The position numbers and the translations under genes were made by a program. Positions 1-6,965 of a stretch of 38,626 bases of DNA are shown one piece after another (positions within the stretch are counted from its first letter, which is position 1; each line of letters starts with the position of its first letter). Source of the DNA: an uncultured beta proteobacterium. GTDB taxonomy: Bacteria > Pseudomonadota > Gammaproteobacteria > Burkholderiales > Rhodocyclaceae. The stretch spans positions 1 through 38,626 of the forward strand of contig CAIVQO010000025.1 of the NCBI GenBank assembly GCA_903908065.1. Direction: 5' to 3'. The notes beneath the pieces were generated by a model. The model was given only the letters and a program-made list of their open reading frames with translations. It was not told the DNA's origin and ran no database searches.

Positions 1-2
1 AC

Positions 3-119
3 CGGCGAACGTCTCGCTCACGCGGCTTGCTCTTCTATCGCCTGATGCAACAAGCCGTCGCCACCTCAACGATCACCTACAGCGACATCACGAGCAAGAA
101 AGCAACGAAGCCCGCTTAG
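3..119 (+). CDS. Transposase C-terminal fragment, probably IS1595/ISXO2 family (5' end outside window)
   Basis: An open frame enters from the left edge and ends at TAG 117-119, giving 38 residues that begin RRTSRSRGLLFYRLMQQAV. The pattern 'RRTS.SRG.LFYRL..QAVA' resembles, from memory, the extreme C-terminus of IS1595-family (ISXO2-like) transposases, after their 'EF.FRFNRR' motif. The catalytic region is outside the window, so family assignment rests on this tail alone. The stop is followed at once by a sequence that looks like an IS terminus (121-139), which supports a mobile-element origin. It could be another transposase family; completeness cannot be judged here. Confidence 0.5.
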   Translation, partial: RRTSRSRGLLFYRLMQQAVATSTITYSDITSKKATKPA

Positions 120-120
120 T

Positions 121-139
121 GGAGCTAAGTGGATACCCC
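121..139. repeat. Candidate right terminal repeat of the IS
   Basis: Two bases after the transposase stop lies GGAGCTAAGTGGATACCCC. Read inward from the right it starts GGGGTATCCACTTAG, the G-run start expected of several IS1595-group ends. The left terminus is outside the window, so neither the inverted repeat nor a target duplication can be confirmed. Confidence 0.35.
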
Positions 140-173
140 ATTTATATGATCAGCCTTGGAAGGCGGGTGTGTC

Positions 174-1241
174 ATGGTGTCGGATAAACCTTTTGCTGTT
201 TCGGATTCGTCCCAGTCTCCCCGCTTGCTGGATCGAGTGCGTGAGCGATTGCGCCTGAAGCACTACAGTCTCCGTACGGAGACGGCATATCTCGGATGGA
301 TTAGACGCTTTATTCACTTCCATGGCAAGCGCCACCCTTCCGACCTGGGAAAGGCGGAGGTTGAAGCGTTTTTGACGCACCTTGCGGTGGAGCGCAACGT
401 CGCCGCGGCGACGCAGAATCAGGCCTTGTCGGCGCTATTGTTTCTCTATGGAGAGGTGCTTGGCATGGAGCTTCCCTGGCTTGACGAGGTAACCCGTGCC
501 AAGAAGCCGGCCCGCCTGCCGACAGTGCTGACCTTGTCGGAAACAGCCGAGCTCCTGGCGCAGATCACCGACGCCGAGATGCAGCTGGTGGTGCGCCTGT
601 TGTATGGAACGGGAATGCGTTTGCTCGAATGCCTTCGTCTTCGGGTCAAGGATCTTGATCTGGCGCGCCGCGAGATCCTGGTGCGCGACGGAAAGGGGGG
701 CAAGGATAGGGTAACCATGGTGCCGGAGCGACTGGTGCCGGCCCTACAGGCGCGGCTGGCGGCGCGGCGCGAGCTGCACCAGGCCGACCTGGCGGAAGGG
801 CGCGGCGAGGTCTGGTTGCCGCATGCGCTTGAGCGCAAGTATCCCGGTGCGCCGCGGGCCTTCGGCTGGCAGTATGTCTTTCCCGCCGCCGGGTTTTCCG
901 TCGATCCCCGGTCTCGCGCGGTGCGGCGCCACCATATCGATGAGAAGCGGGTCCAACGCGCAGTGCGCGCGGCGGCAATGCGCGCCGGCATTGCCAAGCC
1001 GGTCTCGCCGCACACCTTGCGCCATAGCTTCGCCACCCACCTGCTGGAAGGCGGCTACGACATCCGCACGGTGCAGGAGCTGCTCGGTCATTCTGACGTA
1101 TCGACCACCATGATCTACACCCATGTGCTGAACAAGGGCGGGCGCGGGGTCCGGAGTCCGCTCGATGGCCTGGGTGGCGGGGGTGGTTCCGATGGCGCCG
1201 TGCTGCGCGAACCGGCGGCGGAATACCGCGTCGCGGCCTGA
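174..1241 (+). CDS. intI: Integron-type integrase (tyrosine recombinase IntI)
   Basis: A complete 355-residue tyrosine recombinase. The N-terminal SAM-like domain (about 15-100) contains [20 protein letters not shown], as in integron integrases. The catalytic domain shows R149 (GTGMR), a GKGGKDR beta-hairpin lysine, H280-x-x-R283 ([10 protein letters not shown]), H306 (LLGHSD) and nucleophile Y315 (TTMIYTH). Between them sits the insertion that separates IntI from XerC/D (LERKYPGA followed by FGWQYVFPA), and the tail has [10 protein letters not shown], typical of IntI1-like proteins. ATG 174 is preferred over an in-frame TTG at 156 because a GGAAGG stretch lies about 10 bases upstream. IntI normally recombines attI with attC cassettes. 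Here the IS end lies about 35 bp before the start, so the native promoter and an attI on that side are probably lost, and no attC site is apparent nearby. The enzyme itself looks intact. Confidence 0.9.
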   Translation: MVSDKPFAVSDSSQSPRLLDRVRERLRLKHYSLRTETAYLGWIRRFIHFHGKRHPSDLGKAEVEAFLTHLAVERNVAAATQNQALSALLFLYGEVLGMELPWLDEVTRAKKPARLPTVLTLSETAELLAQITDAEMQLVVRLLYGTGMRLLECLRLRVKDLDLARREILVRDGKGGKDRVTMVPERLVPALQARLAARRELHQADLAEGRGEVWLPHALERKYPGAPRAFGWQYVFPAAGFSVDPRSRAVRRHHIDEKRVQRAVRAAAMRAGIAKPVSPHTLRHSFATHLLEGGYDIRTVQELLGHSDVSTTMIYTHVLNKGGRGVRSPLDGLGGGGGSDGAVLREPAAEYRVAA

Positions 1242-1257
1242 TCGGGCCGGGGCCATC

Positions 1258-1277
1258 GTCCCTTGGGCGCCGACTTT
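1258..1277. repeat. 20-bp direct repeat flanking higBA, copy 1
   Basis: Matches 1968-1987 at 18 of 20 positions; both contain GGCGCCG(A/G)CTTT. It lies between intI and higA. The pair encloses the toxin-antitoxin module, suggesting either a duplicated insertion target or a shared 3'-flank element. Bases 1268-1282 can also fold into a hairpin (CGCCGA, loop CTT, TCGGCG). Confidence 0.6.
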
Positions 1278-1301
1278 CGGCGGCGGGCCGGCGTCGGCGG
1301 C

Positions 1302-1601
1302 TCAGGCGGCGAGGAGGCTGCAGCGCGGGATGCGTGCAAGTTCCTCGCGCAGCGATTCGCGGGCGATTGCCGTGTCGTAACTGGCCTGGCCGCGCAACCA
1401 CCAGCCGTCACTCAAGCCAAAGTAGCGGCAAAGACGCAGGTCGGTGTCGGCGGTGATGGATCGCTTGCCGGCGACGATGTCGCCGATGCGCTGCGGTGGA
1501 ACGCCGATGTCCTTGGCCAGTCGGTACTTCGTCAAACCGAGCGGTTTGAGGAATTCTTCTTCCAGCATTTCGCCGGGTGATACGGGGGCGACGGTGCGCA
1601 T
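1302..1601 (-). CDS. higA: HigA-type antitoxin (Xre/HTH)
   Basis: A 99-residue antitoxin of the HigA/VapI group. The HTH_3 domain covers about residues 10-70: SPGEMLEEEFLKPLGLTKY, then LAKDIGVPPQRIGDIVAGKRSIT as the helix-turn-helix, then ADTDLRLCRYFGLSDGWWLR. It should bind and neutralise the HigB toxin and repress the shared promoter, where a palindromic operator is visible at 1902-1922. The start MRTVAPVSPGE is chosen because GAGGGAA lies about 7 bases upstream; a longer frame reads back into the toxin gene without homology. It follows higB by 11 bases, so the order is toxin then antitoxin, as usual for higBA. The C-terminus runs towards intI. Confidence 0.9.
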   Translation of the reverse strand: MRTVAPVSPGEMLEEEFLKPLGLTKYRLAKDIGVPPQRIGDIVAGKRSITADTDLRLCRYFGLSDGWWLRGQASYDTAIARESLREELARIPRCSLLAA

Positions 1602-1612
1602 GATTGATTCCC

Positions 1613-1894
1613 TCAGTGATAGTCCACGATCTCGACATCCGTGGCGCCGTCCGCGGTCCATATGAAGCAGACACGCCATTGATCGTTGATGCGGATGCTG
1701 TGTTGTCCCTTGCGCTTTCCCTTCAATGCTTCCAGCTTGTTTCCCGGCGGCGCCCGCAGGTCATCAAGCACCGCCGACCAGTCGAGCTGTTCGAGTTTGC
1801 GCAAGGCGGGACGCTCCACATTGATCCAGCGCCGGACGCGCTTGCCCAAAAACAGTGCTTGGGTGTCCTTGCACTTGAAGCTCTTGATCGCCAT
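1613..1894 (-). CDS. higB: HigB-type toxin (RelE/ParE superfamily mRNA interferase)
   Basis: A 93-residue HigB toxin. The N-terminal MAIKSFKCKDTQALFLGKRV aligns with the start of HigB/plasmid-maintenance killer proteins. The core has ALRKLEQLD, LRAPPGNKLEALKG and the ending IRINDQWRVCFIWTADGATDVEIVDYH, which carries the conserved Arg and C-terminal His of the ribosome-dependent RelE-fold ribonucleases. Family knowledge: HigB cleaves translated mRNA and is blocked by HigA. The ATG lies only 6 bases from a good -10 box and has no Shine-Dalgarno sequence, so the transcript may be leaderless. The gene forms an operon with higA; a promoter and operator sit directly upstream. Confidence 0.9.
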   Translation of the reverse strand: MAIKSFKCKDTQALFLGKRVRRWINVERPALRKLEQLDWSAVLDDLRAPPGNKLEALKGKRKGQHSIRINDQWRVCFIWTADGATDVEIVDYH

Positions 1895-1900
1895 GGATCA

Positions 1901-1929
1901 ATATTAACGAGATGCGTTAATAACGTCAA
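1901..1929 (-). promoter_or_regulatory. higBA promoter with overlapping HigA operator
   Basis: On the minus strand: -35 TTGACG (1924-1929), a 17-bp spacer, -10 TAATAT (1901-1906). An 8-bp perfect inverted repeat, TATTAACG / CGTTAATA, at 1902-1909 and 1915-1922 covers the spacer and -10 region, the expected place for HigA autorepression. The predicted start point falls at the A of the higB ATG. Confidence 0.7.
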
Positions 1930-1967
1930 TCGTGATGTTGATTGGGGCAGGACTCCTCACCGTCGCC

Positions 1968-1987
1968 GTCCCCTGGGCGCCGGCTTT
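1968..1987. repeat. 20-bp direct repeat flanking higBA, copy 2
   Basis: Partner of 1258-1277, with differences at two positions. It lies 7 bases past the EamA stop codon (minus strand) and upstream of the higBA promoter. Confidence 0.6.
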
Positions 1988-1994
1988 TGTCCGC

Positions 1995-2924
1995 TCAGGC
2001 CATGCCGACGCGCCGTGCCTTGGCGCCCTGGTGGCGGTTGTTGGCGATCAGCGCGGCGAGCACGATCAGGGCGCCGGCGAGTTCGATGCTGTCCGGGCGG
2101 CGTCCCTGGGCGATGGCGATCAGGTAGGTGATCACCGGCGTGAAGTTGGCGAAGAGGCCGGCCGAAAGCGGGCCGAGCTTGGCCACGCCCATGTTCCAGA
2201 ACAGGATGCCGAAGACGCTGACGAAGAACACGATGAAGGCGAGCTGGGGCCACACCGAGGCCAGCTCGGTCGTGGTGGGCGGCCGGCTGTGGCCGAGCGC
2301 GGTGGCCAGCGCCAGCGCAGCCAGCAGGCCGATGCTGCCCATGCTGCATGACAATGCGGTGTAGCGCACCGGCGACCATTTTGGGAATTCCTGGGCGCCC
2401 AGCGTGTAGGCGGTCCAGAACAGCGAGGCGAGGAATACTAGGCCGTTGCCCAGTGCGTCGCCTCCTACCAGCCGGCGCGGGTCGCCGGCGGTGACCACCA
2501 GCGCTTCGCCGACCACGGCGACGGCTATCATCGCCAGCGTGAAATCGTCGGGCCGCCGCTTGGTCCGCCACCATTGCGCCAGCGCGAACTGGATCGGGCC
2601 GGTGGCGAGGATCATCGAGCTGATCTCTGGGCGCGTCAGCTTGAGGCCCTCGAACAGCGCGATGCCGAAGGCGGCAAAGCCGCAGAGGCCGAGGAAGAAG
2701 ACCTTGCCCGGGCGGCCGTCGGCCGAAAGGGCCTTGAGCCCTTCGCGCGCGGCCAGCAGGCCAAGGAAGACCAGCGCTGCCGTGCCAAAGCGCAGGAAGC
2801 TGATCCAGTAGGGGTCGATGGCCTGCAGCGCCGATTTGCCCACCGGCAGGAAGCAGCCCCAGATGGCCACCACCAGCAGCATGTAGATCGTGCCCTGGCG
2901 GTGGGCCTTCTGCGTCGGCGTCAT
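1995..2924 (-). CDS. EamA/DMT-family transporter
   Basis: A 309-residue inner-membrane protein with about ten hydrophobic segments in two EamA (DUF6) halves. The first starts IYMLLVVAIWGCFLPVGKSAL, with PYWISFLRFGTAALVFLGLL after it; the second starts NGLVFLASLFWTAYTLGAQEF and ends LAGALIVLAALIANN. The family exports metabolites such as amino acids or nucleotides; the substrate cannot be read from sequence. It is the last gene of the minus-strand operon, starting 4 bases after the stop of the spermidine-synthase-like gene, so translation is likely coupled. Confidence 0.88.
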   Translation of the reverse strand: MTPTQKAHRQGTIYMLLVVAIWGCFLPVGKSALQAIDPYWISFLRFGTAALVFLGLLAAREGLKALSADGRPGKVFFLGLCGFAAFGIALFEGLKLTRPEISSMILATGPIQFALAQWWRTKRRPDDFTLAMIAVAVVGEALVVTAGDPRRLVGGDALGNGLVFLASLFWTAYTLGAQEFPKWSPVRYTALSCSMGSIGLLAALALATALGHSRPPTTTELASVWPQLAFIVFFVSVFGILFWNMGVAKLGPLSAGLFANFTPVITYLIAIAQGRRPDSIELAGALIVLAALIANNRHQGAKARRVGMA

Positions 2925-2928
2925 AGGC

Positions 2929-3675
2929 TCAGAAGCGCAGCAGGCCGCCGGCCAGGTGGCGCGAGGCTTCCAACCGCGTCAGCGTCGGCAGCAGGTTGAG
3001 GCCGGTGTCGCGCTTGAGCCGCGTGGCGGCGGCCTTCAGTTCGCCCAGCGAAGTGGCTGCCGTAGTGCCGGCGCTGGCCATGGCAATGGCATTGCCGCTG
3101 TCGCAGGACGGAAAGGCAAGGGCGTGGCCGTCGAAGGCCTGTTCCAGGCGCTGCACGCTGTGGCGGAAATCCTTGCGCCGCGACAGCAGGTTCACGCACA
3201 GCACGCCATCCTCGGCCAGGCGGGCGCGGCAATCGAGGTAGAAGGGCAGGGTGTCCAGGCGCCCGGTGCGCGCGTCGGCATCGAAGCCGTCGACCAGGAT
3301 CAGGTCCCAGGCGGCTTTCGCTTCGATGATGAAGTCGGCACCGTCGGCGTGGTGGATGGCGATCCGCTCGTCATCGTCCGGCAGCTTGAAGAACTGATAC
3401 GCGGCGGCGGTGACGCGCGGGTCGATCTCGACCACGGTAAGGCGCGCCGCGGGGCGGTGGCGATGCAGGAACTTGGTCAGCGAGGCGGCGCCCAGCCCGA
3501 TCTGCAATACGCGGCGCGGCCAGTCGTGGTCGCGCAGCAGCAGCGGCACCATCATCTCGCGCGTGTAGTCGAGCTCCAGCGCAAAGGGCCGCGCAATGCG
3601 CATTGCGCCCTGCACCCAGCTGGAGCCGAAGTGGAGATAGCGGACGCCCGCCTCCTCGGAGATGTCGATGCTCAA
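2929..3675 (-). CDS. Spermidine synthase-like (SpeE-fold) protein
   Basis: A 248-residue Rossmann-fold protein of the polyamine aminopropyltransferase superfamily. Motif I is VLQIGLGAASLTKFLHRHRP, followed by LTVVEIDPRVTAAAYQFF (acidic residue for the cosubstrate ribose) and DLILVDGFDADARTG in the active-site loop. It lacks the N-terminal beta-domain of true SpeE, so aminopropyl transfer is not certain; the betaproteobacterial 'spermidine synthase-like' group is the best label. The start is inferred as TTG (3675-3673), overlapping the TGA of hslO: no ATG lies nearer, and the next residues (SIDISEEAGVRYLHFG) fit the family N-terminus. It lies between hslO and the EamA transporter in one operon. 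Confidence 0.75.
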   Translation of the reverse strand: MSIDISEEAGVRYLHFGSSWVQGAMRIARPFALELDYTREMMVPLLLRDHDWPRRVLQIGLGAASLTKFLHRHRPAARLTVVEIDPRVTAAAYQFFKLPDDDERIAIHHADGADFIIEAKAAWDLILVDGFDADARTGRLDTLPFYLDCRARLAEDGVLCVNLLSRRKDFRHSVQRLEQAFDGHALAFPSCDSGNAIAMASAGTTAATSLGELKAAATRLKRDTGLNLLPTLTRLEASRHLAGGLLRF

Positions 3676-4532
3676 TGGAGCGTGCGGCCTTCGGGCGGGA
3701 ACAGTTCGTCGAGGATCTCGGGCCCGAAGCGGTATTCGTGGCCGCAGATCTCGTCCTCCACGGCGATGATTTCGGCTTCCTCGAGCATCGATTCGACTTC
3801 CTCGCGGCCCAGCGAATACAGCATGGCGCGCACCTTTTCCACGTCGCGCGGGCAATGCCAGGAGGCTGCGCGCGGCGGGAACAGGCGAACTTTCTCCTCG
3901 GCGAAGAGTCGCGTCAGCAGGGTCTCGGGCGCCAGCAGCAGTTCTTCCGGGCGCAGGGTGGCGGCCAGCGCCTCGATGCGGTCCCAGCCGTCGGGGTCGA
4001 GGACGTCGGCATTGGGCAGCTTCTGCAGGAACAGGCCGCAGGCCCGCTCGGCGTCGGCCATCAGCCACAGCCGCGCCGGCTGCTGTTCGGATTTTTCCAG
4101 GTAGTGCTCGAACACTGCGGCGACGGTTTCGCCGCTGAGCGGTACCACGCTCTGGTAGGGGGTCTCGGCCTTTTCTTCCTGCAGGGTCAGCACCAGCTGG
4201 CCGTCGCCGAGCAGGGCCGGCACGCCGCGCACGTGGGCTTCGGCCTCGCCGGAAAGGCTGCTGCGGGCCATGCCGCGCAGTTGCAGCTTTTCGTTGCAGT
4301 CCATCACCAGCATCGAAACCGGGCCGTGGCCGCTCAGCTGGAAGCCGATGCGGGCGGGTGTCTTGAGGTTGCTGCCGATGATCGCGGTCACCGCAGCCAG
4401 CTCGCCGAGCAGTTCGCGCACCGGCCCGGCGTAGTCGCGCCGCGCTGTCATCTCGGCCCAGGACGGCCCCAGCTGCACCAGCGCGCCGCGAATGTCGAGG
4501 TCTTCGAGCAGGAAGCGATGGACGGCGTCCAT
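3672..4532 (-). CDS. hslO: Hsp33-family chaperone with degenerate zinc site
   Basis: A 286-residue Hsp33 homologue. The N-terminal core (DAVHRFLLEDLDIRGALVQL, then VTAIIGSNLKTPARIGFQL and PYQSVVPLSGETVAAVFEHYL) is typical. Hsp33 is a cytoplasmic holdase switched on when four zinc-binding cysteines (CxC and CxxC near the C-terminus) are oxidised. Here the first pair reads W225-H-C227 and the second D260-E-I-C263, so only C227 and C263 remain. The linker spacing and the following YRF match Hsp33, so this is substitution rather than truncation. Redox activation by zinc release is therefore doubtful. The start ATG shares one base with the stop of the upstream ArsC-like gene, and the stop overlaps the next start. 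Confidence 0.88.
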   Translation of the reverse strand: MDAVHRFLLEDLDIRGALVQLGPSWAEMTARRDYAGPVRELLGELAAVTAIIGSNLKTPARIGFQLSGHGPVSMLVMDCNEKLQLRGMARSSLSGEAEAHVRGVPALLGDGQLVLTLQEEKAETPYQSVVPLSGETVAAVFEHYLEKSEQQPARLWLMADAERACGLFLQKLPNADVLDPDGWDRIEALAATLRPEELLLAPETLLTRLFAEEKVRLFPPRAASWHCPRDVEKVRAMLYSLGREEVESMLEEAEIIAVEDEICGHEYRFGPEILDELFPPEGRTLH

Positions 4533-4879
4533 CACCTGACAAAGCTGTCGAACAGGGTGGGGTCGAAGCCGACCAGGATCTGCCCGGAATCGTTCTCGAC
4601 GATCGGGCGGCGGATCACGCTGGAATATTCCATCATCAGCGCCACGGCGGCGCTTTGCGTGGTGATCGCCTGCTGCTCGGGCGTGAGCTTGCGCCAGGTT
4701 GGCCCCTTGCTGTTGATCAGCGTCTGCCAGCCCAGGGTGCGGCACCACGCCACCAGCTTGTCGCGCGGTACACCCTGTTTCTTGTAGTCGTGGAATTCGT
4801 AGCCGATGTGGTTGGCCTCGCACCAGGCGAAGGCCTTCTTCATCGTGTCGCAGTTCTTGATGCCGTAGATTCGAATCAT
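4532..4879 (-). CDS. ArsC/Spx-family thioredoxin-fold protein (YffB-like)
   Basis: A 115-residue ArsC-family protein. IYGIKNCDTMKKAFAWCE carries the single N-terminal cysteine in the NCDTMKKA motif characteristic of YffB/Spx-like proteins. The C-terminal half has INSKGPTWRKL, then MMEYSSVIRRPIVEND with the conserved RRP. YffB-type members resemble glutathione-dependent reductases but have no proven arsenate activity, so an arsC symbol is not used. It is the first gene of the minus-strand operon with hslO, a thiol/redox-themed pairing. An extended -10 promoter lies upstream at 4912-4920. Confidence 0.85.
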   Translation of the reverse strand: MIRIYGIKNCDTMKKAFAWCEANHIGYEFHDYKKQGVPRDKLVAWCRTLGWQTLINSKGPTWRKLTPEQQAITTQSAAVALMMEYSSVIRRPIVENDSGQILVGFDPTLFDSFVR

Positions 4880-4911
4880 GGGTCGTGCTGTGCCGGTCGG
4901 GGAGGGCTGGA

Positions 4912-4920
4912 ATCATAACA
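4912..4920 (-). promoter_or_regulatory. Extended -10 promoter of the yffB-like/hslO operon
   Basis: On the minus strand the sequence reads TGTTATGAT: a TGn extension plus -10 TATGAT (4912-4917), about 33 bases before the ATG at 4879. No good -35 is visible, as is usual for extended -10 promoters. The divergent gene's CATAAT (4928-4933) is adjacent. Confidence 0.45.
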
Positions 4921-4942
4921 AACGGGGCATAATTGCCCGCTT

Positions 4943-6025
4943 ATGAACACGCCATTGCGCAGCGAGGCGCAGCAGCGCGCCGACGACATCGCGGCTTTCC
5001 GCGCCGAGCTGGCGCGGCTGGAGGCCGAGGGTGTGCTACGCCTCGACGCGGCGCAGGCCGATGCCCTGCGTGGCCGCCACGATGCCCTGCTGGCAGGCTA
5101 CGCCGGCGACTTCGACATCGACCGCGATGCCAAGGCGCGGCAGCTGTCGTTGGGCATGCGCGTGGCGTCCTTTTTGGGTGCGCTGGCGCTGGCGGCCAGC
5201 GTGTTCTTCCTCTTCTACCAGTTCTGGGGGCATTTCAACGAGCCGGCGCAGGTGGCGATCCTGCTCGGCGCGACGCTGGGCAGCCTGGGCCTGACGGTGG
5301 CGATCCGCGCCCGCGATGCCTCGGGTTACTTTGCCAAGCTGGCGGCGATGGTGGCCTTCGCCTGCTTCGTGCTCAACCTGGTGATGCTGGGCCAGATCTT
5401 CAACATCACGCCCACCGACCGGGCGCTGCTGCCTTGGGCGGCGCTGGCCTTCCTGCTGGCCTATGCCTGCGACCTGCGCCTGCTGCTGGCGGCCGGCATC
5501 TGCTGCGTCATCGCCTGGGTCGCCGCCCGTGTCGGTGAGTGGGGCGGCATCTACTGGCTGCATGCCGGCGAGCGTCCGGAGAACTTCTTCCCGGTGGCGG
5601 TGCTGCTTTTTGCCTTCCCGCTGTGGGTGGATCAGCGCCGCATGAATGGCTTTGCTGGCATCTACCGCGTCTTCGGCCTGCTCTGCCTGCTGCTGCCGAT
5701 GCTGGTGCTGGGCCACTGGGGCTGGGGCAGCTACCTGGCCGATTACGAAGGCATCTCGAACCGTGCCATCGAGCACGGCTACGAGCTCGCGGGTTTCTTT
5801 TGCAGCGCGCTGGCGATCTGGGCCGGCGCCCGCCGCGGCTGGCCCGAGACGGTGAATACCGGGATCACGTTTTTCGTCATCTTCCTGTACACCAAGTTCT
5901 TCGACTGGTGGTGGGAGGCCCTGCCGAAATGGCTGTTCTTCCTGTTGCTGGCGCTGTCCGCGATCCTCATCCTGCTGGTACTCAAGCGCCTGCGCCGCGC
6001 CGGCCTGGCGGGAGGCGTGCCATGA
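4943..6025 (+). CDS. DUF2157 multi-spanning membrane protein
   Basis: A 360-residue protein. The N-terminal cytosolic helical part (about 1-70, EAQQRADDIAAFRAELARLEAEGVL) is the DUF2157 signature. About ten hydrophobic segments follow, including MRVASFLGALALAASVFFLFY, AAMVAFACFVLNLVMLGQIF and, at the end, WLFFLLLALSAILILLVLKRL. Function is unknown for the family. It overlaps the next gene by ATGA, and DUF2157-DUF4824 pairs commonly occur together, suggesting a two-protein membrane unit. The ATG has no Shine-Dalgarno sequence, but a CATAAT box ends 9 bases upstream, so the mRNA leader is probably very short. Confidence 0.8.
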   Translation: MNTPLRSEAQQRADDIAAFRAELARLEAEGVLRLDAAQADALRGRHDALLAGYAGDFDIDRDAKARQLSLGMRVASFLGALALAASVFFLFYQFWGHFNEPAQVAILLGATLGSLGLTVAIRARDASGYFAKLAAMVAFACFVLNLVMLGQIFNITPTDRALLPWAALAFLLAYACDLRLLLAAGICCVIAWVAARVGEWGGIYWLHAGERPENFFPVAVLLFAFPLWVDQRRMNGFAGIYRVFGLLCLLLPMLVLGHWGWGSYLADYEGISNRAIEHGYELAGFFCSALAIWAGARRGWPETVNTGITFFVIFLYTKFFDWWWEALPKWLFFLLLALSAILILLVLKRLRRAGLAGGVP

Positions 6026-6903
6026 CGCCGACACCGCGCACTACCTTGCTGGCCGGCGGCGCGCTGATCCTGCTGGTGAATGCCGTGGCCCTGGTTGGCG
6101 TTGCCCTGAATCGCAGCGGCGAGCCGGAAAGCCGGCTGCGCCTGTCCGAGCGCGAGCTGGGCCTGCCCTGGGGCTGGAGCCGCGGCAAGGAGAACAGCGG
6201 CCTGGCGCTCGGCCTCACCTGGCGCTTGAACGAGACCCATGCCGGCGGCGAGCATTTCGTCGGCGGCGCCTACGGCTACAGCGGCGGCACGCCGGAATGG
6301 CTGGACGAGGCGCGCATGCGGGCGCTGGGTTTCGACATCGCGCCGACGATGGAGGTTCTCGAGGGACGTCGCCGCGTCGAGCGCCAGCAGCGGCGCGAAG
6401 TGCTGTTGGTGCTGGAACTCGCCGGGCCGGCCTGGCACAAGGCCGTGCAACGCGCGCGAGAGAACGCGGCGCGCCACGAAGCCGCGGCCCTGGCCAATGC
6501 CGACAGCAAGGAGTTCGCCGACAAGGCGAAGCGGGCGCGCGAACTGCTCAAGGCCGAGGAGGAGTCGAACAGCCGCCTGTTCGCCATCGACGCCGGGCTT
6601 GACCTTGCCGCGCTGCGGGCGAAGTACCCCGACCGCGGCCGCTTCCTGATCCTCAAGGCAAATGTCCGGCCGCGCCTCGACAGCCGCGAGCGCAAGTCCT
6701 GGGTCACCGGCTATGTCAGCGAGCTGGCGGTGCCGACGGTGAATGTGCCCCATGCCCTGCGGCCTGGGCTGGAGCCGGCATTGCGCGACACGGCGCGCAC
6801 TCCGGTCGGCACGGGCCGCCGCTTCGAGGCGACGCTGGCCGTCGGCCAGCGCCTCGAACCCTGGATCGAGGCCGTGGCGGTGCCGGCAAAACCAGCGCGC
6901 TAA
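6022..6903 (+). CDS. DUF4824 protein (partner of DUF2157)
   Basis: A 293-residue protein with one N-terminal membrane anchor (about 9-29, LLAGGALILLVNAVALVGVAL) and a large soluble domain, probably periplasmic. Recognisable parts are RLRLSERELGLPWGW, the Trp-rich ALGLTWRL stretch, the basic EVLEGRRRVERQQRREVLLVLEL and GRFLILKANVRP. A charged helical insert (about 140-190, rich in Ala, Glu and Arg) could form a coiled coil. It matches DUF4824 by its position after DUF2157 and its N-terminal pattern; biochemical function is unknown. The ATG overlaps the DUF2157 stop (ATGA), so synthesis is coupled. Confidence 0.75.
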   Translation: MTPTPRTTLLAGGALILLVNAVALVGVALNRSGEPESRLRLSERELGLPWGWSRGKENSGLALGLTWRLNETHAGGEHFVGGAYGYSGGTPEWLDEARMRALGFDIAPTMEVLEGRRRVERQQRREVLLVLELAGPAWHKAVQRARENAARHEAAALANADSKEFADKAKRARELLKAEEESNSRLFAIDAGLDLAALRAKYPDRGRFLILKANVRPRLDSRERKSWVTGYVSELAVPTVNVPHALRPGLEPALRDTARTPVGTGRRFEATLAVGQRLEPWIEAVAVPAKPAR

Positions 6904-6950
6904 GCCGGCGCTAACCCCTTTGGGGAAAGGCTTTTTACGGGCAAACACGG

Positions 6951-6956
6951 CATAAT
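6951..6956 (+). promoter_or_regulatory. Putative -10 box of the MacA-like exporter operon
   Basis: CATAAT lies 9 bases before the ATG at 6966, in a 62-bp gap after the DUF4824 gene. No convincing -35 or Shine-Dalgarno sequence is present. The same arrangement precedes the DUF2157 and srkA genes. Confidence 0.35.
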
Positions 6957-6965
6957 CCCCGCGCC

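Noticed and set aside
1902-1922. ATTAAC...GTTAAT as a possible attC site near intI
   Set aside because: The words do not fit RYYYAAC/GTTRRRY and the whole site is only 21 bp. It overlaps the higBA -10 box and is better explained as the HigA operator.
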